A stretch of DNA of 18,979 nt from an uncultured Oscillospiraceae bacterium (GTDB lineage: Bacteria > Bacillota > Clostridia > Oscillospirales > Oscillospiraceae), in assembly GCA_934591725.1 (NCBI GenBank), contig CAKTPR010000039.1:1-18979 (forward strand), written 5' to 3'. The notes under the pieces were generated by a model. That model had not been told where the DNA came from, searched no databases, and worked only from the letters and a program-made list of their open reading frames with translations. Shown piece by piece: positions 6,304-13,347 of this stretch (position 1 is the stretch's first letter; the number at the start of each line of letters is the position of its first letter). Position numbers and translations under genes: made by a program.

Positions 6304-7911
6304 TCAGGTATATTTTTCCATATCGTCCGACAGCTTGTTTATATCCCTGACAAAGCCCTGAAGCACCTTGTTCGGCTTCCCCTCCATGCGCTTGCAGAGC
6401 TGCAGCAGGCGCTCGGCCGCGGCGATGAGCTCGGAGACAAGGCGGCTCGCCTTGGAGACAATAGGCTTCTTCTCTATCGGCTTCGGCTCGGCGATGTACT
6501 CAAACTCACCGCGCAGCAGGTCAAAGCGTGTGCCGCTGTAGGGCGCGAAGGCCTTGCAGCCCTGCTCGTCATTGAGGCAGGCGGTGAAGCTGTCGGCGGA
6601 ATCCGGGTCGCCGTGGTTCACGAAGACGAGCTTCGGCTTCTTCTCAAAGCCGTGCAGCCAGCCGAGAAGGCCGTTCTTGTCGGCGTGACCGCTGACGCCC
6701 GGCAGCACGCTTATCGAGGCGCACACCTCGATATCCTCGTTGAAGAGCTTGACCTTCTTTGCCCCGTCTATGAGCGCCCGGCCGGGGGTGCCGACGGCCT
6801 GATAGCCCACGAACAGCACCCGGCACTCCGGACGCCAGAGGTTGTGCTTGAGGTGGTGGCGCACACGGCCCGCGTCGCACATACCGCTTGCGGAGATGAT
6901 GACCTTCGGGGTCTTGTCCTCGTTTATCGCTACCGAGGCCTCCTTCGATACCGAGAGCTTGAGACCGGGGAACATGAGCGGGTTCACGCCGGAGCGGATG
7001 ACCGCCTGCATCTCCTCGTCGACAAACTCCGTGTCGCACTGGAGGAACACCGTCGTCGCCTCGATGGCGAGGGGGCTGTCCACGTATACAGGAAAATCAG
7101 CGTGGCCGTGCACGAGGCCGCGCTCTTTAATTTCGCGTATGAAGTACAGAATTTCCTGCGTGCGGCCGACGGCAAAGGAGGGGATAATGAGGTTCCCGCC
7201 AGCGTCGAGCGTTGATTGGATGAGCTTTGCAAGCTCAGAGACGTAGTCCGCGCGCTCCGAGGAGTGCAGCCTGTCGCCGTAGGTGGATTCTATCACGAGG
7301 TAGTCTGCGCTCTTTACATGCTGCGGGTCGCGGAGGATGGGCTGATTGACATTGCCGATATCGCCGCTGAAGCAGATGCAGCGCTCCTCGCCGTTTTCGT
7401 GCAGCCATACCTCTATCGCTGCCGAGCCGAGCAGGTGCCCCACGTCGGTCAGCCGGATGGACACGCAGTCGTTGACCTGAATTATCTTGTTGTACCCGCA
7501 GGGGATCATTCTCCCCATGATGCCCGCAACGTCGTCAAGGTCGTATGCCGGCTCGACCGGCGCACCGCCTGCGCGCATGGCCTTGCGGGATTTCCACTCC
7601 GCCTCCTGCATCTGGATGTTCGCCGAGTCGCGCAGCATTATGTCGCACAGCTGGCAGGTCGCGGCGCTGGCGTATACCGAGCCGCGGAAGCCCTGCTTAT
7701 AGAGCGCGGGCAGCATACCTGAGTGGTCGATGTGCGCATGGGTCAGCAGCACGAAATCCAGCTCACCCGGAGCGACTGGCAGGGGAGCGTTCTCAAAGAG
7801 GTTCTTGCCCTGCTCCATGCCGTAATCGACAATGCCCTTCTTGTCGCCGACTTCGATATAAGTGCAGCTGCCGGTCACTTCATGCGCGGCGCCTATAAAA
7901 GTTATCTTCAT
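6304..7911 (-). CDS. Beta-CASP metallo-beta-lactamase-fold ribonuclease (CPSF/Ysh1-like)
   Basis: A 535-residue cytoplasmic protein of the beta-CASP group of metallo-beta-lactamase RNases, the branch related to archaeal and eukaryotic CPSF and bacterial YSH1-like enzymes rather than to RNase J. All metal-site motifs are present: THAHIDHSG at 57-65, H159 in VGHLLGSA, and D184 in SGDIG. The beta-CASP motifs follow: ESTYGDR at 208-214 (A), the SASGM...RVRHHLKH region at about 340-356 (B), and GVSGHADKNG at 405-414 (C, H409). A helical, lysine-rich tail of roughly 70 residues (about 465-535) extends beyond the core and matches no domain I know. The start at 7911 has AAGGA (7918-7922) 6 bases upstream. 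It would be expected to cleave RNA; its targets are unknown. It may be co-transcribed with the lectin-pseudokinase gene, since no terminator lies between them. Confidence 0.93.
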   Translation of the reverse strand: MKITFIGAAHEVTGSCTYIEVGDKKGIVDYGMEQGKNLFENAPLPVAPGELDFVLLTHAHIDHSGMLPALYKQGFRGSVYASAATCQLCDIMLRDSANIQMQEAEWKSRKAMRAGGAPVEPAYDLDDVAGIMGRMIPCGYNKIIQVNDCVSIRLTDVGHLLGSAAIEVWLHENGEERCICFSGDIGNVNQPILRDPQHVKSADYLVIESTYGDRLHSSERADYVSELAKLIQSTLDAGGNLIIPSFAVGRTQEILYFIREIKERGLVHGHADFPVYVDSPLAIEATTVFLQCDTEFVDEEMQAVIRSGVNPLMFPGLKLSVSKEASVAINEDKTPKVIISASGMCDAGRVRHHLKHNLWRPECRVLFVGYQAVGTPGRALIDGAKKVKLFNEDIEVCASISVLPGVSGHADKNGLLGWLHGFEKKPKLVFVNHGDPDSADSFTACLNDEQGCKAFAPYSGTRFDLLRGEFEYIAEPKPIEKKPIVSKASRLVSELIAAAERLLQLCKRMEGKPNKVLQGFVRDINKLSDDMEKYT

Positions 7912-7954
7912 GGTCTGTCCTTCTTTCTTATATGTAGACGTATACTGTGCCTAT

Positions 7955-7983
7955 ATTTTACACCAGCGTCTATGTCGGCGCAA
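7955..7983 (-). promoter_or_regulatory. Promoter of the beta-CASP RNase gene
   Basis: On the minus strand TTGCGC (7978-7983) and TAAAAT (7955-7960) are separated by 17 bases, and the gene starts about 40 bases downstream. It is divergent from the TetR promoter; the two -35 boxes are 47 bases apart, and no TetR operator copy overlaps this one. Confidence 0.6.
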
Positions 7984-8030
7984 GAAATAAAAATTCACAT
8001 TCACTGACTGAAAAAAATTTGAAAAAGCTC

Positions 8031-8059
8031 TTGACAAGTTACCGTTCGGTAACTATAAT
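8031..8059 (+). promoter_or_regulatory. Perfect-consensus promoter of the tetR-type gene with embedded operator
   Basis: TTGACA (8031-8036), a 17-base spacer and TATAAT (8054-8059) match consensus exactly. An A-rich stretch with A-tracts (8011-8026) upstream could act as an UP element. The whole spacer is occupied by an operator palindrome, so repressor binding would directly exclude RNA polymerase. Confidence 0.95.
8037..8054. promoter_or_regulatory. TetR-type operator O1 (spacer copy)
   Basis: AGTTACCG-TT-CGGTAACT is an 18-bp palindrome with perfect 8-bp arms, lying exactly between the -35 and -10 boxes. Its presence twice in front of a TetR-family gene strongly suggests autorepression (inference from family behaviour). 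Confidence 0.88.
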
Positions 8060-8062
8060 GCA

Positions 8063-8080
8063 AGTTACCGAGCGGTAACT
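8063..8080. promoter_or_regulatory. TetR-type operator O2 (downstream copy)
   Basis: AGTTACCG-AG-CGGTAACT has the same perfect arms as O1 and differs only in the two central bases. Its centre is 26 bp from that of O1. It overlaps the expected transcription start and lies just ahead of the ribosome binding site (8083-8088). Confidence 0.88.
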
Positions 8081-8095
8081 GAAAGGAGCAGGATA

Positions 8096-8713
8096 ATGGC
8101 CGAAGACACAAAGAAGCGCATATTGGAGACGGCGCTGGAGCTGTTCGCGCAGCGCGGCTATCTCGGCACGTCCATGAGCGATATTGCCCAGCGGCTTGGG
8201 ATAACAAAGCCGGCGCTGTATAAGCACTATACCGGCAAGCAGGAGATATTGGATCAGATAGTCGCGCGCATGAACCAGATGGACTATGAGCGCGCAGCGG
8301 AATATGAGATGCTGGAAACGGAGCCGGACGGCTTTGCCGATGCCTATATGCACATGCCCACCCGAAAGATACGCGCGTACAGCAGGGCGCAGTTTGACCA
8401 CTGGACGCGGGAGGAGTTCCCCGCAAACTTCCGCCGTATGCTGACTCTGGAGCAGTACCGCGATGAGAAGCTTGCACGGCTCTATCAGGACTATCTCGTC
8501 TCAGGCCCGGTCGGATACATGGCGGCTATCTTCCGGAAGCTGGCAGGTTCCGACACTGCTGCAATGCAGCTTGCGCTGGATTTCTACGGGCCGGTGTTCC
8601 TGCTCTACAGCGTCTATGACGGCGCGGAGGACAAGGGCACTGCCGAGAAGCTGTTGAATGAGCACATCGACCGCTTCATCGCCAAAGTGGAAAAAGAATA
8701 TAAAAAGCCGTGA
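8096..8713 (+). CDS. TetR/AcrR-family transcriptional regulator
   Basis: A 205-residue protein of typical TetR length. The N-terminal DNA-binding domain begins 'KKRILETALELFAQRGYLGT', continues with 'MSDIAQRLGITKPALYKHY' as the helix-turn-helix (about residues 28-46) and ends with 'GKQEILDQIV'. The remaining helices form a ligand-binding domain that I cannot assign to a known ligand. The ATG at 8096 follows AAGGAG by 7 bases. The promoter carries two identical-arm operators, so it very likely represses itself and the flavodoxin-like remnant immediately downstream, whose reading frame begins 35 bases after this stop. It lies divergent from the beta-CASP RNase gene, but that promoter has no operator copy. 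Confidence 0.95.
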   Translation: MAEDTKKRILETALELFAQRGYLGTSMSDIAQRLGITKPALYKHYTGKQEILDQIVARMNQMDYERAAEYEMLETEPDGFADAYMHMPTRKIRAYSRAQFDHWTREEFPANFRRMLTLEQYRDEKLARLYQDYLVSGPVGYMAAIFRKLAGSDTAAMQLALDFYGPVFLLYSVYDGAEDKGTAEKLLNEHIDRFIAKVEKEYKKP

Positions 8714-8748
8714 ACACGGCAAATCATTTTATGGAAGAAAAGGACATT

Positions 8749-8984
8749 ATGGACGCGATAATTTACACCACCAACACCGGGAGCACCGAGCGCTATGCGC
8801 GGCTGCTCTCGCACGAGACCGGGCTGCCCGCATACTCCGCCGCCGAGGCGGGGAAGTATGTCTCCGCGGGCGCGGAGATAATTTATATGGGCTGGATCAT
8901 GGCAGGCTCCGTCAAGGGCTATGCCGCTGCGGCGCTGTAATGAAGATCGTGACGATGGAGCTTGCGAGAATACTTATGAAATAA
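8749..8984 (+). pseudogene. Truncated flavodoxin-domain protein (remnant)
   Basis: An ATG at 8749, 4 bases after AAAAGGA, opens a 63-residue frame ending at 8940. It begins 'MDAIIYTTNTGSTERYARLL', the phosphate-binding loop end of a flavodoxin fold, and continues through 'AEIIYMGWIMAGSVKGYAAA'. Flavodoxin-domain proteins of this kind are usually roughly 150 or more residues, so the frame stops after about the first third. A second small frame overlapping the stop (8940-8984, MKIVTMELARILMK) resembles the helical C-terminal part of such proteins. The two together look like a gene that lost its middle and a reading frame. That reconstruction is inference; alternatively the short product is a genuine small protein. 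It would share the tetR promoter and its repression. Confidence 0.6.
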
Positions 8985-9000
8985 GGCGGATAAATAGAGT

Positions 9001-9031
9001 ATCCCCGCTGTCCGTGATGAACAGCGGGGAT
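9001..9031. terminator. Terminator between the tetR operon and the NhaC-type gene
   Basis: ATCCCCGCTGT (9001-9011) pairs perfectly with ACAGCGGGGAT (9021-9031) around a 9-base loop. The T-runs on either side are short and interrupted, so termination strength is uncertain. It lies between two convergent transcription units and probably serves both. Confidence 0.75.
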
Positions 9032-9061
9032 GTTTCGTCTATATATTATATAGTATATCGC

Positions 9062-10567
9062 TTACGCCTGTTCGGCGGCGTTCTTTCTGACAACGCTGCG
9101 GATGACGAACAGAGTGCCGATGGTCATCGCGATGCCGATGATAAGGCAGATCACTGCGTTGCGGATGAAGCCCGCAAGGATGAAGTTCACAAAGCAGATC
9201 GCCGCGACGGTCAGTGCGTAGGGCAGCTGAGTGCTGACGTGCTCGATGTGGTTGCAGTTTGCACCGGCAGAGGCCATGATGGTCGTGTCGGAGATGGGGG
9301 AGCAGTGGTCGCCGCAGACAGCGCCGGCAAGGCACGCAGAGATGCCGATCATGAGCAGGTCGGGAGCGTCAGCGAAGACGGGGAGCACGATGGGGATCAG
9401 AATGCCGAAGGTGCCCCAGCTGGTGCCGGTGGCGAAGGCCAGACCGACCGCGACGAGGAAGATGATCGCCGGGAGCATGGAGAACAGGCCGTCAGCCGCG
9501 CCGGCAACAAGACCTGCGACGTAATCGGCAGCGCCGAGGAGACCGGTCATGTTCTTGAGGGTGAGCGCGAAGGTGAGGATGAGCAGTGCGGGAACCATTG
9601 CGACAAAGCCCTTGGTGATGCAGCCGGTAGCGTCTTTGAAGGAGATGACGCGGCGCAGGAGCAGGTACGCAAAGGTGATGAGCAGGGCAATGATGCAACC
9701 CCAGGGCAGACCGACGGAAGCGCTGGTGTTCGCGAAGGAGTCAACAAGACCTGCGCCGTCCCAGAAGCCGCCGACATACATCAGGCCGACAATGCAGAAT
9801 ATAATAAGTACGATAACGGGAATGAGCATATCCCAGATGCAGGCGTTCTCGACGTTATTCTCTTCGTCGTTACCGAGAGAGCCGAGCTCGCCCTGAAGCG
9901 CCTTGAGTTCAGCCTTGGCCATGGGGCCGTAATCGAAGCCCATGACGGTGATGGCGATAACGAACACGATGGTCAGCAAGGAATAGAAGTTATAAGGAAT
10001 AGCCTGAACGAAGAGCTGGATGCCGGAGATGCCGGTGTCGAGATCCTGTGCGGTGGTCGCAACGGCGGCTGCCCAGGAGGACACGGGCGCGATCATGCAT
10101 ATAGGCGCGGCAGTTGCGTCAATAATATATGCGAGCTTTGCGCGGGAGACGTTGTGGCTGTCGGTGACGGGACGCATGACGGAGCCGACGGTCAGGCAGT
10201 TGAAATAGTCGTCAACGAAGATGAGCACGCCGAGGAAGAAGGTGGCGATTATCGCACCGGCGCGGGTGTGAACGTGCTGTGCAGCCCAGCGGCCGAATGC
10301 GGCGGAGCCGCCGGCAGCGTTGATGAGCGCGACCATGATGCCCAGCAGAACGAGGAACATGAAGATACCTGCGTTGTCGCCATCGGAAAGCGCGGCGATA
10401 AAGCCGTCGTTTATCATGGTGTCGAGCGAGTCAACAAGATTGAAGCCACCGACGAAAAGCGCGCCGACAACAATGCCGAGGAACAGAGACGAATAGGTCT
10501 CCTTGGTTATAAGGGCCAGAACAATGGCCACAATGGGAGGCACGAGGGCCCAGAAAGTACCGTACAT
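9062..10567 (-). CDS. NhaC-superfamily transporter, probable lysine importer (LysW-like)
   Basis: A 501-residue polytopic membrane protein with about 11-12 predicted helices, belonging to the Na+/H+ antiporter NhaC superfamily. Typical features include the 'FVDDYFNCLTVGSVMRPV' stretch in the first half, and 'GTSWGTFGILIPI' and 'GAVCGDHCSPISDTTIMAS' in the second half. On protein similarity alone it would be called a Na+/H+ antiporter. However, its leader carries a full lysine riboswitch (10649-10806), and NhaC-superfamily genes under lysine riboswitches were named lysW, candidate lysine transporters, in comparative genomic work on the lysine regulon. Lysine uptake is therefore the better call, though the transport direction and ion coupling are inferred. 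The ATG at 10567 follows AGGAGG (10577-10582). The gene is monocistronic. Confidence 0.9.
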   Translation of the reverse strand: MYGTFWALVPPIVAIVLALITKETYSSLFLGIVVGALFVGGFNLVDSLDTMINDGFIAALSDGDNAGIFMFLVLLGIMVALINAAGGSAAFGRWAAQHVHTRAGAIIATFFLGVLIFVDDYFNCLTVGSVMRPVTDSHNVSRAKLAYIIDATAAPICMIAPVSSWAAAVATTAQDLDTGISGIQLFVQAIPYNFYSLLTIVFVIAITVMGFDYGPMAKAELKALQGELGSLGNDEENNVENACIWDMLIPVIVLIIFCIVGLMYVGGFWDGAGLVDSFANTSASVGLPWGCIIALLITFAYLLLRRVISFKDATGCITKGFVAMVPALLILTFALTLKNMTGLLGAADYVAGLVAGAADGLFSMLPAIIFLVAVGLAFATGTSWGTFGILIPIVLPVFADAPDLLMIGISACLAGAVCGDHCSPISDTTIMASAGANCNHIEHVSTQLPYALTVAAICFVNFILAGFIRNAVICLIIGIAMTIGTLFVIRSVVRKNAAEQA

Positions 10568-10582
10568 CAGTTCTTTCCTCCT

Positions 10583-10622
10583 AAAAAAATAAAATCATGA
10601 ACAGAGCAGATACTGTTCATGA
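10583..10622 (-). terminator. Terminator of the lysine riboswitch expression platform
   Basis: On the minus strand TCATGAACAG and CTGTTCATGA form a perfect 10-bp stem (10613-10622 with 10595-10604) around an 8-base loop, followed by TTTTATTTTTTT (10583-10594). It sits between the aptamer and the AGGAGG of the transporter gene, the standard position of a lysine-dependent transcription terminator. Confidence 0.9.
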
Positions 10623-10648
10623 CCTCGAAAAGAATCACCAAGGTGGCC

Positions 10649-10806
10649 TGACAGCTCTCCGCTTACGCGACAGTCCGCCGGATATTCTCCGACGACCCAG
10701 ATATACCGGATCAGGAAGTCCGATACTCTTCGGCGGCTGCTCCTTTCGCCCCGACGGTTCCTGCCGTCTTTCAAGGGGACTACTCTTAACATCCGCGCCT
10801 CTATCA
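10649..10806 (-). ncRNA. Lysine riboswitch (L-box) aptamer
   Basis: Read on the minus strand, the conserved L-box blocks occur in order: GATAGAGGCGCGGAT, AAGAGTAG, GGGGCGAAAGGAGCAGCCGCC followed by GAAG, CTGGGTCGTCGG, GGACTGTCGCG and GGAGAGCTGTC. The P1 helix is visible as TGATAG (10801-10806) with CTGTCA (10649-10654). The blocks align well with the B. subtilis lysC leader as I remember it. When lysine is scarce the downstream terminator should be avoided and the transporter expressed; with ample lysine, transcription should stop at 10583-10622. Confidence 0.95.
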
Positions 10807-10826
10807 TGCTTTGTTCAATTGCCTGC

Positions 10827-10854
10827 ATTATAGCACGCTTTCGGCATATGTCAA
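10827..10854 (-). promoter_or_regulatory. Promoter of the lysine-riboswitch transporter transcript
   Basis: On the minus strand a perfect TTGACA (10849-10854) and a perfect TATAAT (10827-10832) are separated by 16 bases. Transcription would start near 10820, just ahead of the aptamer. Confidence 0.9.
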
Positions 10855-10942
10855 TAGAAATATACAAAAAAGTCAGATTTTTATACAATCCAAACGCCCA
10901 AAGGCGGAACATACATCAATTTTTTGTGACCAAGGCAGAAAA

Positions 10943-11668
10943 ATGACAGATTTTTTTGATTTTTCCATAGATCCGCATTCCGAAAACTCCCTCGGAATGT
11001 TTTCCTTCGGGCACATCCTCTGGCTGCTGGCTGCGCTTGCGGCATGGCTGATGCTGTGCCGAAGCTATAAACGCTGCGCCCCCACCTGCCGCGCCCGCAA
11101 GCGCTGCGCGGTTGCGGGCGCGGCGCTTGCGATGGAGCTTCTGCGCGCGGGGCTGCTGATGTTCGCGGGCGAATACGGCATAGGGCGGCTGCCTCTGCAC
11201 CTGTGCGCGCTCGCGATATATATAAGCTTCCTCCATGCTCTGCGCGGCGGGGAGCTCACCGGGCAGTTCCTCTATGCCTTCTGCATGCCTGGAGCCGTGT
11301 GCGCGCTGCTCTTCCCGGATTGGAGCGCCTATCCAGCCTTTCACTTCATGAGCGTCAGCTCCTTTGCGCTGCACATCCTGCTCGTCGGTTATACGCTGAT
11401 GCTCGTCGCGGGCGGGGATATATGCCCCGACACGCGCCGCACCCCGGCCTGCCTCGGCGTAATGCTGCTCATCGCCGTGCCGGTCTATATATTCGACCGC
11501 CTGATGGGCACGAACTATATGTTTCTCAACTGGCCGTCGCCCGGCTCACCGCTGGAATGGTTGGCTTTCCTCGGCCGCCCCGGCTATCTGCTGGGCTACC
11601 TACCGCTCCTCGCCGCCGCATGGGCGGTGATATACGCGCCGTTCATAAAAAAACGCCGCGCCGGATAA
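10943..11668 (+). CDS. YwaF / TIGR02206-like integral membrane protein
   Basis: A 241-residue membrane protein with about seven predicted helices. Features resembling the YwaF/TIGR02206 group are the early 'MFSFGHILWLLAAL' helix, 'RLPLHLCALAIYISF' (an LPLHLC-type motif), 'ALLFPDWSAYPAFHFMS', and the later 'YMFLNWPSPGSPLEWL' segment ahead of the final helices. Function of the family is unknown. The ATG at 10943 is preceded by only a weak AAGG site (10932-10935). An earlier in-frame ATG at 10811 would put a polar extension in front of the first helix and overlap the divergent promoter, so I reject it. The last codons form the left arm of the terminator at 11647-11679, and the gene converges on DUF1846. 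Confidence 0.75.
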   Translation: MTDFFDFSIDPHSENSLGMFSFGHILWLLAALAAWLMLCRSYKRCAPTCRARKRCAVAGAALAMELLRAGLLMFAGEYGIGRLPLHLCALAIYISFLHALRGGELTGQFLYAFCMPGAVCALLFPDWSAYPAFHFMSVSSFALHILLVGYTLMLVAGGDICPDTRRTPACLGVMLLIAVPVYIFDRLMGTNYMFLNWPSPGSPLEWLAFLGRPGYLLGYLPLLAAAWAVIYAPFIKKRRAG

Positions 11669-11679
11669 ACCGGTGCGGC
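11647..11679 (-). terminator. Intrinsic terminator of the DUF1846 gene, overlapping the YwaF-like stop
   Basis: GCCGCGCCGG (11655-11664) pairs with CCGGTGCGGC (11670-11679), with one G-T wobble and a 5-base loop. The A-run at 11647-11653 becomes a seven-U tract on the minus strand. The T content downstream on the plus strand is weak, so it works best for the minus-strand gene. The stop codon of the plus-strand gene (11666-11668) is inside the loop. Confidence 0.88.
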
Positions 11680-11690
11680 TTAATTCAAAT

Positions 11691-13178
11691 TCACTTCTTG
11701 TGATACAGCTTCTTTGCCTGATACCTCGGCTCAAAGGAGATATTGACGCCGAGCTTCTTGAACATCTCCTCATCGACGTGCGAGAGGATGACGGAGGAGT
11801 GCGCCTCGCAGCCCTTGAGGCTGTTGATCTGGTCGATCGCGTAGCCCGCCATCGGGTTCATGACCGAGCATATGGTCAGCGCGATAAGCATCTCATCCGT
11901 GTGCAGGCGCGGATTGTGGTTGCCGAGGTGCTCGACCTTGAGGTGCTGGATAGGCTCGATGACGCCCGGAGCGATGAGCTGCAGCGGCTTGTCTATCCCC
12001 GCAAGCTTCTTGAGAGCGTTCAGCAGGCAGGCCGAGGACGCGCCGAGCAGGGAGCTGGTCTTGCCGGTGACGATAGTCCCGTCGTTCAGCTCCAGCGCAA
12101 CGGCGGGCGCGCCGGTCTCGGCGGCGCGGTCGAGCGCTGCCTTGACTACCGGACGGTCGTCGACGGAGATACCGGCGGAGTTCATGATAAGCTCGATCTT
12201 GCGCAGCTCCGCTGCGTCGCTCAGACCCTGACGCACGGCGCAGGCGGCGGCATAGTAGCGGCGGATTATCTCCTGCTTTGACGCTGCGCAGCAGGCCTCG
12301 TCGTCGGTGATGCAGTAGCCTGCCATGTTGACGCCCATGTCCGTCGGGCTCTTGTACGGGCTCTCGCCGTAGATGCGCTTGAAGATCGCTTCGAGCACGG
12401 GGAATATCTCAACGTCGCGGTTGTAGTTGACGGTGGTGACGCCGTAGGCTTCGAGGTGGAACGGGTCTATCATGTTCACGTCGTCAAGGTCGGCGGTCGC
12501 AGCCTCGTATGCGAGGTTCACCGGGTGCTTGAGCGGGAGGTTCCAGACCGGGAAGGTCTCAAACTTCGCATAGCCCGCGTCGATGCCGCGCTTATGCTCG
12601 TGGTAGAGCTGGCTCAGGCAGGTGGCCATCTTGCCGCTGCCGGGGCCGGGTGCCGTGACGACGACGAGCGAGCGCGTCGTCTCGATGTATTCGTTCTTTC
12701 CGAAGCCCTCGTCGGAGATTATGAGCGGGACATTCGAGGGATAGTCGGGGATGATATAGTGCAGATACACCGCAACGCCGAGCGCCTCAAGGCGCTTCTT
12801 GAACTGGTCGGCTATGGCCTGACCGCGGTAGTGCGTGATGACGACGCTGCCGATGTACAGCCCTATCCCGCGGAACGCGTCTATAAGGCGGAGCGTGTCG
12901 TCCTCATAGGTGATGCCGAGGTCGCCGCGGCGCTTGCTGCGCTCAATGTCGTCCGCGGAAATGGCGATGACTATCTCTGCCTCGTCCTTCATCTCAAGCA
13001 GCATCTTCACCTTGCTGTCCGGCGCGAAGCCCGGTAGCACGCGGGATGCGTGGAAGTCGTCAAAGAGCTTGCCGCCGAACTCCAGATACAGCTTTCCGCC
13101 GAATTTGGAGATACGGTCGCGTATGTTCTGCGATTGCAGCTTTACGTATTTGTCGTTATCGAAGCCTATCCTGTTCAT
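11691..13178 (-). CDS. DUF1846 (UPF0371) family protein
   Basis: A 495-residue soluble protein typical in length and sequence of the DUF1846/UPF0371 family, which is common in Firmicutes and of unproven function. It opens with 'MNRIGFDNDKYVKLQSQNI' and 'GGKLYLEFGGKLFDDFHA', family hallmarks. A glycine-rich, P-loop-like stretch TAPGPGSGKMAT lies at residues 175-186. The first Walker-A glycine is replaced by Pro and the final Ser/Thr by Met, so classical ATP hydrolysis should not be assumed. The C-terminal third includes 'HLKVEHLGNHNPRLHTDE', another conserved block. The start at 13178 has GAGGGA 7 bases upstream (13186-13191). The gene is monocistronic with its own promoter and terminator, divergent from secA. 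Confidence 0.93.
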   Translation of the reverse strand: MNRIGFDNDKYVKLQSQNIRDRISKFGGKLYLEFGGKLFDDFHASRVLPGFAPDSKVKMLLEMKDEAEIVIAISADDIERSKRRGDLGITYEDDTLRLIDAFRGIGLYIGSVVITHYRGQAIADQFKKRLEALGVAVYLHYIIPDYPSNVPLIISDEGFGKNEYIETTRSLVVVTAPGPGSGKMATCLSQLYHEHKRGIDAGYAKFETFPVWNLPLKHPVNLAYEAATADLDDVNMIDPFHLEAYGVTTVNYNRDVEIFPVLEAIFKRIYGESPYKSPTDMGVNMAGYCITDDEACCAASKQEIIRRYYAAACAVRQGLSDAAELRKIELIMNSAGISVDDRPVVKAALDRAAETGAPAVALELNDGTIVTGKTSSLLGASSACLLNALKKLAGIDKPLQLIAPGVIEPIQHLKVEHLGNHNPRLHTDEMLIALTICSVMNPMAGYAIDQINSLKGCEAHSSVILSHVDEEMFKKLGVNISFEPRYQAKKLYHKK

Positions 13179-13232
13179 ATGAAGATCCCTCTGTTCTCTC
13201 TCGGTGCAGCCCGGTAGTATTTTCGATGAAAT

Positions 13233-13261
13233 ATTTTAGCACACAAAATCAGGCAGGACAA
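13233..13261 (-). promoter_or_regulatory. Promoter of the DUF1846 gene
   Basis: On the minus strand TTGTCC (13256-13261) and TAAAAT (13233-13238) are separated by 17 bases. The leader would be about 48 bases. The -35 matches consensus at four of six positions. Confidence 0.6.
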
Positions 13262-13289
13262 GATTATACTTTTTTTATTCATAAACTTG

Positions 13290-13298
13290 TGCTAATAT
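13290..13298 (+). promoter_or_regulatory. Possible extended -10 promoter of secA
   Basis: TGCTAATAT gives an extended -10 element (TG-n-TAATAT) with only a T-rich stretch where a -35 would lie. Another weak pair (TTGTGC, 17 bases, TGGTAT) overlaps it. One of these probably drives secA, since no gene precedes it on this strand. The exact start is unsettled. Confidence 0.4.
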
Positions 13299-13347
13299 GT
13301 ATGTTGAATTGGTATCTTATTTTTTCTTTCAGGAAAGGCATACATAA

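Noticed and set aside
8921..10600. A 559-codon plus-strand frame opposite the NhaC-type gene, rich in Asp, Gly and Glu
   Set aside because: Codon-aligned antisense shadow of a membrane protein; hydrophobic sense codons read backwards give Asp/Glu/Asn-rich nonsense. It also runs through the terminator at 9001-9031.
10595..10912. Small minus-strand ORF (about 105 codons) upstream of the NhaC-type gene
   Set aside because: It lies within the promoter, lysine riboswitch and terminator; the RNA structure explains the sequence.
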